Origin: Chloroflexota bacterium
Lineage (GTDB): Bacteria; Chloroflexota; Anaerolineae; UBA1429
Assembly: GCA_012513595.1 (NCBI GenBank)
Contig: JAAZBY010000564.1
Coordinates: 1 to 6,879 of the forward strand
Length of the DNA: 6,879 nucleotides
Direction of reading: 5' to 3'
Under the pieces are notes generated by a model. It had not been told where the DNA came from and did not search any database. It saw only the letters and a program-made list of their open reading frames with translations. This document shows, in pieces, positions 1-5,830 of this stretch. The position numbers and the translations under genes are program-made. The first letter of the stretch is position 1. Each line of letters opens with the position of its first letter.

Positions 1-960
1 CCCTGCTACCAGTTCCTGGGCGGCAAGTACCGCGATCGCATCCGCATCTATGCCGACACGCCCACCCCCTCCGCGCCGACGCCGGAGGGATACGTCGAGC
101 GGGTCAAGGGGCGCCTGGCCCTGGGGCTCACCTTTATCAAGATCGACGTGGGCATGCGCGTCCTCGACGGGTGGGTGCCGGGCGGCGTGGCCGGTTCGCC
201 CACGCGCTACGAGTACCCGCTGGGCAAGCGCTACGTGGCGCGCGGGGCCGCGGTCGGCACGCAGCTCACCCCCGCCGGGATCGCCCGCTACGTCGAGATC
301 GCCTCCGCCGTCCGCGGGGCGATCGGCTGGGACGTGCCCCTGGCCGTCGATCATTTTGGCCCCGTCACCATCGATGACGCCATCCGCCTGGGCCAGGCGC
401 TCGAGCCGCTGGGCCTGGCCTGGATGGAGGACCTCATGCCCTGGCAGGACGTGGAGGCCAACCGCCTGGTGACGCGGGCCATCAACGTCCCCACCCTGAA
501 CGGCGAGGACATCTACCTCCTCGACGGCTGGCGCGAGATGATCACCCAGCGCGCCATCGACATCATCCAGCCCGACCTCCTCACCGCCGGCGGCATGCTA
601 GAGACCAAGCGCATCGCCGATTTCGCCGAGGCGCACGGCCTGCCGACGGTGCTGCATTTCGCCGGCTCGCCGATCGCCTTCATGGCCAACCTGCACTGCG
701 CGGCGGCCATTCCGTCCTTTATCGCCCTGGAGAACCACGCCCTCGACCTGCCCTTCTGGAAGGACCTGGTCACCGGGCTCGACGAGCCGCTGATGGAGGA
801 GGGCTATGTGCGCGTCCCCGAAAAGCCGGGGCTGGGGGTGGACCTGAACCTCGACGCCATCCGGGAGAACCTGCGCAGCGGCGGCCTCTTTGAGCCCACC
901 GACGAGTGGAACGCGCCCGTCCTGGGCTTCTACCAGCCCGACCGGCGCTGGGACCGGTGA
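1..960 (+). CDS. Enolase-superfamily (mandelate racemase group) sugar-acid dehydratase-like protein, 5' partial
   Basis: The reading frame is open from base 1 with no start codon that fits the family, so the N-terminal capping domain and true start lie left of the window; 319 residues are visible. It begins near the end of the capping domain (YQFLGGKYRDR) and enters the barrel. Putative metal ligands are D117 (VDHFG), E143 (WMED) and E169 (NGED), spaced 26 and 26 residues, the spacing I recall for mandelate racemase and galactonate dehydratase. D192 (QPD) and H219 (VLHF) form the Asp-His dyad 27 apart, and E244 follows 25 later. K47 sits in a KxD motif where KxK is usual. Members abstract a proton alpha to a carboxylate with Mg2+; most in this group dehydrate aldonic acids to 2-keto-3-deoxy acids. 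About 39 extra residues lie between K47-D49 and D117. The substrate cannot be named from sequence; a racemase or other lyase is possible. The gene overlaps the downstream kinase gene by four bases. Confidence 0.88.
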   Translation, partial: PCYQFLGGKYRDRIRIYADTPTPSAPTPEGYVERVKGRLALGLTFIKIDVGMRVLDGWVPGGVAGSPTRYEYPLGKRYVARGAAVGTQLTPAGIARYVEIASAVRGAIGWDVPLAVDHFGPVTIDDAIRLGQALEPLGLAWMEDLMPWQDVEANRLVTRAINVPTLNGEDIYLLDGWREMITQRAIDIIQPDLLTAGGMLETKRIADFAEAHGLPTVLHFAGSPIAFMANLHCAAAIPSFIALENHALDLPFWKDLVTGLDEPLMEEGYVRVPEKPGLGVDLNLDAIRENLRSGGLFEPTDEWNAPVLGFYQPDRRWDR

Positions 961-2117
961 GCGCCCGTCCGCGGCCCGGCGCCGCGCCCGCTGCCGTGTT
1001 GCCGTCCTTTGATGACGCCACCGTCCGCCGGCTGGCCCAGCGCGTGCTCGGCCGGCCGGCCGGGAGGGTGCGCTCCGCTTGGGCGCTGGAGCCCGTCCTC
1101 TCACGCCTGCAGCCCGCCACGCGCATCTACCGCCTGCGCGTGGCCCCAGGCACGGGCGAAGGGGAGGCCTGGACGGCCATCCTCAAGGTGGTGCCCCCCA
1201 AGGCCACCCCGGAGGAGCGGCGCGAGGTGCGCGTCTACCGCTCGGGCCTGCTGGACGCGCTGCCGGCCGGCCTGCGCGCGCCGCGCTGCTACTGGGTGCA
1301 GGAGCGGGCCGACGGCTCCGCCTTCCTCTGGCTGGAGGACGTGCTGCCGCCCGCACCGGAGCGCTGGGGCGTCGCGCGCCTGGCCCTGGCCGCGCGGCAC
1401 CTGGGGCGCTGGAACGGCGGCTACCTGGTTGGCGCGCCCTTCCCCGCGCGGCCCTACCTCTCCAAGCGGTGGCTGGACGGCTGGATCGAGGCCAACGCCG
1501 CGGCCATCGCGCGCCTGGCCGAGTGGAAGCGCCAGGCGCCGGTCTTGCGTGCCTACTCGCCGGCGGTAAGCGAGCGCATCCTGGACCTGTGGGGCCGCCG
1601 CGGGCCGCTGCTCGAGGCGCTGGCCCGCCTGCCCGCCACGTTATGTCACTTTGACGCCCACCCGGGCAACCTGATCATGGCCCGGCGTGAGGCGCACGAG
1701 GAGACCGTCCTGCTCGACTGGCAGTTCCTCGGCCCGGGGCCGCTGGGGGCCGACGCCGCCCCCCTCCTGGGCGCCCCCCTCACCGAGGGGCTCCTGCCGG
1801 CGGGTGAGGCGCCCGCCCTCGCGCGGGCCGTTTTCGACGGCTACCTGGCCGGCCTGCAGGAGGCGGGCTGGCATCGGAGCGCGCCGCTGGCCCGGGCGGG
1901 CTATGTGGGCGTGGCCGGCCTGCGCTACACCCTGGGGACGACCCGCTTCCTGCTGCCGCTCCTCGGCGATCCGCCCGCCATGGCCGAGATGGAGGCGACG
2001 CTCGGCCTACGTGAGGGGTCGCTAGCCCCCACCATGGCCGCCCTGTTCCCCTTCTTCCTATCCCTGGCGGACGAGGCCACCGCCCTCCTGGCCGAGGCGG
2101 GCCTCCTCCGCGGCTAA
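957..2117 (+). CDS. APH/choline-kinase-fold phosphotransferase, substrate unknown
   Basis: A 386-residue cytoplasmic kinase-like protein of the phosphotransferase enzyme family (APH type). Visible core: K77 in AILKVV (ATP-binding lysine), E90 in REVRVY (the helix-C glutamate expected to pair with it), a hinge-like FLWLEDV stretch, the catalytic loop HFDAHPGN with D233 as putative catalytic base and N238 as metal ligand, and D254 in LLDWQF, the DFG-equivalent metal-binding aspartate. The rest of the C-terminal lobe is helical and alanine/leucine-rich. I chose the GTG at 957 because it lies in a GTGA overlap with the stop of the upstream gene, typical of translational coupling; no Shine-Dalgarno sequence precedes it. 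In-frame GTG 996 or TTG 999 are alternatives that would remove 13-14 poorly conserved residues. The family phosphorylates aminoglycosides, choline, homoserine, methylthioribose and fructosamines. Coupling to a dehydratase gene suggests a small sugar-derived metabolite rather than an antibiotic, but this is inference. Confidence 0.85.
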   Translation: MSARPRPGAAPAAVLPSFDDATVRRLAQRVLGRPAGRVRSAWALEPVLSRLQPATRIYRLRVAPGTGEGEAWTAILKVVPPKATPEERREVRVYRSGLLDALPAGLRAPRCYWVQERADGSAFLWLEDVLPPAPERWGVARLALAARHLGRWNGGYLVGAPFPARPYLSKRWLDGWIEANAAAIARLAEWKRQAPVLRAYSPAVSERILDLWGRRGPLLEALARLPATLCHFDAHPGNLIMARREAHEETVLLDWQFLGPGPLGADAAPLLGAPLTEGLLPAGEAPALARAVFDGYLAGLQEAGWHRSAPLARAGYVGVAGLRYTLGTTRFLLPLLGDPPAMAEMEATLGLREGSLAPTMAALFPFFLSLADEATALLAEAGLLRG

Positions 2118-2130
2118 CGGCGCACAGCGC

Positions 2131-2166
2131 GAGGCACAGGCCCGCGATGATGCGGGCCTGTGCCTC
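2131..2166. terminator. Perfect 15-bp hairpin between convergent operons
   Basis: Arms 2131-2145 and 2152-2166 are exact reverse complements, 15 bp and GC-rich, with a six-base loop GATGAT. The hairpin starts 13 bases after the kinase stop codon (plus strand) and lies 38 bases beyond the fucosidase stop codon (minus strand), the only gap in which both transcripts can end. The plus-strand 3' flank TGGTTT is only weakly T-rich and the minus-strand side has no T tract. It could therefore be a hairpin-dominated intrinsic terminator, or a hairpin that protects 3' ends. A bidirectional role is inferred from position. Confidence 0.72.
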
Positions 2167-2204
2167 TGGTTTGCGTCACTGGCCGGTGCCGGCCGGCGCG
2201 CGCC

Positions 2205-3608
2205 CTACTCGGCCAGGCTGAGCGCGATGACCGTGGCCACGGGGTCCGGCGCGGCGCCGGGGCCCAGGATGGTCAGCGCGTCCCCCTCCTGGTGGCAGGC
2301 CAGCGCCCCCGCCTGCGGCGCGCCGAGCACTGCCGCGGCGCGCACCCGCTCGCTGACGCCCCGCACCGCGATTCGGCCGTCATGCGGCCATTCGAGCACG
2401 TGCAGGTACACCACGTTGCCCTTGCGCGTGCTGCGGTAGCCCTCCTGCCCCTGCACCGGCCCCGGCCGCGTGCCATAGATCGCCTCGCCGTTCACGTCCA
2501 GCCAGCGCCCCATGGCCAGCAGCCGGTCGACGCTGGCCTGCGGGATGGCGCCCTCGGCCGTCGGGCCCACGTTCAGCAAATAGTTGCCGCCCTTGCTGAC
2601 AATGTCCACCAGCTTGTGCACCAGGTCCGGCACGGACTTCCAGTTCTCGTCGTACCACTTGAAGCCCCAGGTGTCGTTGATGGTGGCCGGGGTCTCCCAA
2701 TCGCTGGCCACGGCCGCCTCGGGGATGCGATTGTCCCCCGCCTGGGCATAGTCGCCGAGGGCGTTGCCCAGCCGGCCGCTCACCAGGCAATCCGGCTGCA
2801 GCGAGTGCACCAGGTCGAGCAGCTCGCGTGACTGCTCCGGCGTGATCCCCTTGGGCGTGTCGAACCAGATCAGGCCGATCGGGCCGTACTGGGTGAGCAG
2901 TTCGCGCACCTGCGGCTGCACATAGTTCCTGAGGTAGCCGGCAAAGTCCTTGGCCCCCGGGTCAAAGTCCCAGTCGTTCCCGTCGCCATTGGGGTGGTGC
3001 CAGTCCTGCGTCTGCGAGTAATAGAAGCACAGGCGCAGCCCCTGCTTCTGGCACTCGGCGGCCAGCTCCTTCATGGGGTCGCGGCCGAACGGCGTGGCCT
3101 TGACGATGTTGTAGTCGGTCAGCGCCGTGTCGAACATGCAGAACCCGTCGTGGTGCTTGGCGGTAATGGTGATGTACTTAAGCCCGGCCCGCTTGGCGAG
3201 CGACACCCACTCCGCCGCGTTGAAATGCACCGGGTTAAAGTCCTTGGCCAGCGCCTCGTACTCGCGCACGGGGATGCGCGCCCGGTACATGATCCACTCG
3301 CCGATCCCCGGGATGCGCTCCCCGCGCCACTCGCCGGCCGGCAGGGCATACAGCCCCCAGTGGATGAACAGGCCAAAGCGCGCCTCGCGCCACCAGTCCA
3401 GCCGCGGATCGCGCCCGGCGCCGGCGCGCTGGGCCGTCCCCTCGCGGATGGCGGGAGGCATCTCGAACTGCTCCAGCCCGCGGCGGAGCAGGTACTCCGC
3501 GGCCTGCGCCAGGGTGATCCCCTGGCTCTGGGCCACCCGCGCCAGCCGCGCGGCCAGCCATTCCGGCAGCTCCACGCTGCGCGCGAGGGGTCGTTCTGCG
3601 TCGGTCAT
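2205..3608 (-). CDS. GH29 alpha-L-fucosidase with N-terminal ribbon-helix-helix-like segment
   Basis: A 467-residue retaining exo-glycosidase that would release L-fucose from fucosylated glycans. The catalytic barrel starts near residue 70 (LDWWREARFGLFIHWG). H83, E104 (GEW), H152-H153 (KHHDGF) and Y196-Y197 match the fucose-binding pocket of the family, and D250 in GLIWFDTP is the expected nucleophile. The acid/base glutamate varies in GH29; E305 in DWETP is one candidate. A beta-sandwich-like C-terminal part begins near residue 385. No signal peptide or lipobox is present, so it should act in the cytoplasm on imported oligosaccharides. The ATG at 3608 has AGGAGG six bases upstream; the adjacent ATG at 3611 has only a three-base spacer. 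Unusually, residues 10-48 (SVELPEWLAARLARV, then TLAQAAEYLLRRGLEQ) have the strand-helix-helix pattern of CopG/Arc-type DNA-binding domains, followed by a linker of about 20 residues. It is the last gene of the minus-strand operon, 64 bases after the ATPase gene. Confidence 0.93.
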   Translation of the reverse strand: MTDAERPLARSVELPEWLAARLARVAQSQGITLAQAAEYLLRRGLEQFEMPPAIREGTAQRAGAGRDPRLDWWREARFGLFIHWGLYALPAGEWRGERIPGIGEWIMYRARIPVREYEALAKDFNPVHFNAAEWVSLAKRAGLKYITITAKHHDGFCMFDTALTDYNIVKATPFGRDPMKELAAECQKQGLRLCFYYSQTQDWHHPNGDGNDWDFDPGAKDFAGYLRNYVQPQVRELLTQYGPIGLIWFDTPKGITPEQSRELLDLVHSLQPDCLVSGRLGNALGDYAQAGDNRIPEAAVASDWETPATINDTWGFKWYDENWKSVPDLVHKLVDIVSKGGNYLLNVGPTAEGAIPQASVDRLLAMGRWLDVNGEAIYGTRPGPVQGQEGYRSTRKGNVVYLHVLEWPHDGRIAVRGVSERVRAAAVLGAPQAGALACHQEGDALTILGPGAAPDPVATVIALSLAE

Positions 3609-3614
3609 CATCTT

Positions 3615-3620
3615 CCTCCT
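3615..3620 (-). promoter_or_regulatory. Strong Shine-Dalgarno site (AGGAGG) of the fucosidase gene
   Basis: The minus strand reads AGGAGG AAG ATG ATG. This consensus site decides the fucosidase start: the second ATG (3608) has a six-base spacer and the first (3611) three. It rules out the longer in-frame extension to 3719, which would run into the end of the ATPase gene. It also shows that the ribbon-helix-helix-like N-terminus is part of the translated protein. Confidence 0.85.
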
Positions 3621-3632
3621 GTGATGCATCGC
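3621..3632. promoter_or_regulatory. Near-perfect 12-base palindrome abutting the fucosidase Shine-Dalgarno site
   Basis: The core GATGCATC (3623-3630) is self-complementary. One more outer pair (3621 with 3632) also matches, after a single mismatch, giving five of six pairs. It directly adjoins the Shine-Dalgarno site. It could be a protein-binding operator, but an 8-base palindrome is not rare by chance, so this is a candidate only. Confidence 0.25.
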
Positions 3633-3645
3633 CAGCGTAACATGG

Positions 3646-3667
3646 GCGCGGCCCCACACGGCCGCGC
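3646..3667. repeat. 8-bp inverted repeat (hairpin) between the ATPase and fucosidase genes
   Basis: Arms GCGCGGCC (3646-3653) and GGCCGCGC (3660-3667) are perfect complements around a six-base loop. On the minus-strand transcript it begins five bases after the ATPase stop codon and ends 25 bases before the fucosidase Shine-Dalgarno site. No T tract follows, so a full terminator is unlikely. It may set relative expression of the transporter and hydrolase through mRNA processing or partial termination, or it may be a DNA operator. In GC-rich DNA a stem of this size can also occur by chance. Confidence 0.45.
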
Positions 3668-3672
3668 TGTGG

Positions 3673-4695
3673 CTACACGCCGGCGAGGGATAGCTCGTCG
3701 GCACGGTGGCAGGCCGCAAAGTGCCCGTCGCTCACCTCGCGGAAGGGCGGCGCCTCCGCCGTGCAGATACTGACCGCATACCGGCACCTGGGGTGAAAGT
3801 AGCAGCCGCTGGGCGGGTTGGCCGGGTCGGCCACTTCGCCGGTCAACACGATGCGGCGCTTGGCCTCGGCGGCCTTGGGGTCGGGCCTGGGCACTGCCGA
3901 CATCAGCGCCTCGGTGTACGGGTGCCTGGGCCGCTCGAACAGGTCCTGCGTCTCGGCCATCTCCACGATCTTGCCCACGTACATCACGGCCACCCGATCG
4001 GCCATGTGCCGCACCACGCTCAGATCGTGGGCCACGAACAGGTAGGTCAGACTGTACTCTTCCTGCAGTTCGCGGAGCAAGTTTAGGATCTGGGCCTGCA
4101 CCGAGACGTCCAATGCCGACACGGGCTCATCGCAGACGATGAACTGCGGGTTCAGCGCCAGGGCGCGCGCCACGCCGATCCGCTGCCTCTGCCCGCCGCT
4201 GAACGAGTGTGGGTACCTGCGCAGATACTCGGGGCGCAGGCCCACCGCCTGCACGAGCTGCGCCACCCGGTCCTCCAGCGCCTTGCCCTTGAGGCCCCAG
4301 TTGATGATCATCGGTTCGCCCACCAGCTGGAGCACCGTCATGCGCGGGTTCAGCGAGGTGTAGGGGTCCTGGAAGATGATCTGCATGTGCTGGCGGACGC
4401 GGTGCAGCTCCGCCTCCGGCAGCTCGCGCACGTTCACCCAGCCGGCGTCCTTGTCGCGGAACAGGATCTCGCCCTCGCTCGGCTCGATGGCGCGCAGGAT
4501 GCAGCGCCCGGTGGAGGTCTTGCCGCAGCCGCTCTCCCCCACCAGGCCCAGCGCCTCGCCCTCGTTGACGTAGAACGACACGCCGTCGACGGCCTTCACA
4601 TGGCCGACCGTCTTGCGCAGAAAGCCTCGCTTGATCGGGTAGTACTTTTTCAGCTCGGTAACGTAGAGCAGGCGCGTGTCGCTGTTCACCGACAT
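3673..4695 (-). CDS. Oligopeptide/dipeptide-type ABC transporter ATPase (DppF/OppF-like)
   Basis: A 340-residue cytoplasmic ATPase subunit that pairs with the product of the next gene upstream to power substrate import. Visible motifs: Walker [10 protein letters not shown] with K59, Q-loop [14 protein letters not shown] (Q109), signature FSGGQRQR (165-172), Walker B IVCDEP (186-191) and switch histidine H223 (VAHDLS). The C-terminal Opp/Dpp extension starts around HPYTEAL (258) and carries C298, C304, C311 and C329, a four-cysteine pattern found in this subfamily and associated with an iron-sulfur cluster in some members. An YYPIKRGFL stretch and the SLNPRMTV sequence favour the F-type rather than the D-type subunit. 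I chose ATG 4695, which has GAGGG eight bases upstream; an in-frame extension to 4761 would overlap the preceding gene and has no family-like residues. The stop codon is 52 bases after the upstream ATPase gene's end-to-start gap and 64 bases before the fucosidase start. Given the fucosidase, the likely cargo is an oligosaccharide. Confidence 0.94.
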   Translation of the reverse strand: MSVNSDTRLLYVTELKKYYPIKRGFLRKTVGHVKAVDGVSFYVNEGEALGLVGESGCGKTSTGRCILRAIEPSEGEILFRDKDAGWVNVRELPEAELHRVRQHMQIIFQDPYTSLNPRMTVLQLVGEPMIINWGLKGKALEDRVAQLVQAVGLRPEYLRRYPHSFSGGQRQRIGVARALALNPQFIVCDEPVSALDVSVQAQILNLLRELQEEYSLTYLFVAHDLSVVRHMADRVAVMYVGKIVEMAETQDLFERPRHPYTEALMSAVPRPDPKAAEAKRRIVLTGEVADPANPPSGCYFHPRCRYAVSICTAEAPPFREVSDGHFAACHRADELSLAGV

Positions 4696-4747
4696 CTGGC
4701 TATCCCTCACGTGTCTGTGGCCCTCGCGCCGCATGGCCCCTGAGGCG

Positions 4748-5764
4748 CTAGTACAGCACACACCGGACCCAGTGCCCCGGCGTACACTCTACCCAGGGCG
4801 GCTCGACGCTGGCGCACTCTTCCCTGGCGCTCAGGCAGCGCGGGTGGAACGGGCACCCGCTGGGCAGGTTGTAGGGATCCGGCACCATGCCCTTGATCAC
4901 CTCCAGCGTGTGTTTGCGCGTCTCGGTGATCCGCGGGATCGAGCGCAGCAGGGCAGCGGTGTACGGATGCAACGGCTCATAAAAGATGGCATTGACGTCG
5001 GCCCGTTCGACCACCTTGCCCAGGTACATCACCACGGCCTCGTCGGCCATTTCGGCGACGACGCCTAAGTTGTGGGTGATGTACAGAATGGCCATCTGCA
5101 GCTCTTCCTGGAGCTGGCGCAGCAGGTCCAGGATCTGCGCCTCGGTGGTCACGTCGAGGGCCGTCGTGGGCTCATCGGCGATGAGCAGCCGCGGGTGGCA
5201 GGCCAGGGCCATGGCGATCATGCCGCGCTGCCGCATCCCGCCGCTCAGCTCAAAGGGGTAGCTATCGACCGTCTGGGAGGGCTTGGGCATCCCCACGCGC
5301 TGCAGCATGTCCGTCGCCATCTCCCGCGCCTCCGCCTTGGAGACGCGCTGGTGCAGCAGGATCGACTCCATGATCTGGTTGCCGATCGTATGCACCGGCG
5401 AAAGGGAGATCATCGGCTCCTGAAACACCATAGCGATCTCGTTGCCACGGACGCTGCGGATCTCGCGCCCCTTGGGGTCCAGCTTGGCCAGGTCGATGAT
5501 CTCCGCCTCGGAGCCCGTGCTGCCATCCCGGGTATAGCGATGGTACAACAGTGCCCCCTCCACGATGCGCCCGGGAGGGGGCACAATCCTCAGGATCGAC
5601 TGCGCCGTGACGCTCTTGCCGCACCCGCTCTCTCCCACGACGGCGAGGGTCTGGCCCTGTTTGATCTCAAACTCGGCGCCATCGACCGCTCGCACTAGTC
5701 CCTCATCGAGGGGAAAGTACGTCCGCAGGCCCTTGACCTCCAGCAGAGTCTTGCGCTCAACCAT
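4748..5764 (-). CDS. Oligopeptide/dipeptide-type ABC transporter ATPase (DppD/OppD-like)
   Basis: A 338-residue ATPase subunit, companion to the DppF-like protein encoded 52 bases downstream. Motifs: Walker [10 protein letters not shown] with K50, Q-loop [17 protein letters not shown] (Q115), signature LSGGMRQR (173-180), Walker B LLIADEP (193-199) and switch histidine H231 (ITHNL). The signature GGMRQR and the FQEPM..L.P Q-loop are typical of D-type subunits. A modest insertion lies between the first helix and the Q-loop (about 74-102, charged and polar). The C-terminal extension has C304, C310, C317 and C335, matching the cysteine pattern of its partner, plus an extra C327. The protein ends three residues after the last cysteine. 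The ATG at 5764 gives a family-typical N-terminus; AAGGA lies 11 bases upstream, a rather long spacer. The gene follows the permease gene by 66 bases, which supports one operon. Substrate specificity is set by the binding protein, not visible here. Confidence 0.94.
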   Translation of the reverse strand: MVERKTLLEVKGLRTYFPLDEGLVRAVDGAEFEIKQGQTLAVVGESGCGKSVTAQSILRIVPPPGRIVEGALLYHRYTRDGSTGSEAEIIDLAKLDPKGREIRSVRGNEIAMVFQEPMISLSPVHTIGNQIMESILLHQRVSKAEAREMATDMLQRVGMPKPSQTVDSYPFELSGGMRQRGMIAMALACHPRLLIADEPTTALDVTTEAQILDLLRQLQEELQMAILYITHNLGVVAEMADEAVVMYLGKVVERADVNAIFYEPLHPYTAALLRSIPRITETRKHTLEVIKGMVPDPYNLPSGCPFHPRCLSAREECASVEPPWVECTPGHWVRCVLY

Positions 5765-5830
5765 GGTCGTTTATGTCCTTCGTGCGTGCTGGCTGTTCGT
5801 GCCTCCCAGGCCGGCCTACCGACAGGCCCG

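Noticed and set aside
906..956. Upstream ATG at 906 as start of the kinase gene
   Set aside because: It would overlap the dehydratase gene by 55 bases and adds a residue stretch that is only the frame-shifted dehydratase C-terminus; the GTGA overlap at 957 is a better fit.
1048..1064. GGCC/CCGG-rich palindromic run inside the kinase gene
   Set aside because: Encodes Gly-Arg-Pro-Ala-Gly in frame and is explained by GC-rich codon choice.
2160..2831. Long plus-strand open frame (223 codons) opposite the fucosidase gene
   Set aside because: Low-complexity, Arg/Ala/Leu/His-rich translation with no domain, lying wholly antisense to a clear GH29 gene; a by-product of GC-rich codon use.
3609..3719. 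N-terminal extension of the fucosidase to an ATG at 3719
   Set aside because: It would run into the ATPase gene and ignore the consensus Shine-Dalgarno site at 3615-3620.
2994..3773. Plus-strand open frame of 259 codons antisense to the fucosidase N-terminal half and the ATPase 3' end
   Set aside because: Spans two well-supported minus-strand genes and their gap, has no recognisable domain, and is composed like the other antisense shadows.
4207..4743. Plus-strand open frame opposite the DppF-like ATPase gene
   Set aside because: Antisense to an ATPase with all motifs intact; no family features.
4696..4761. N-terminal extension of the DppF-like ATPase to an ATG at 4761
   Set aside because: It overlaps the upstream ATPase gene, and the added residues do not resemble the family; GAGGG sits at a proper distance from ATG 4695.
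5765..5830. Possible promoter or regulatory hairpin in the permease-ATPase gap
   Set aside because: Only a 5-bp stem and a repeated TTCGTGC are visible, with no -35/-10 pair; nothing above background.
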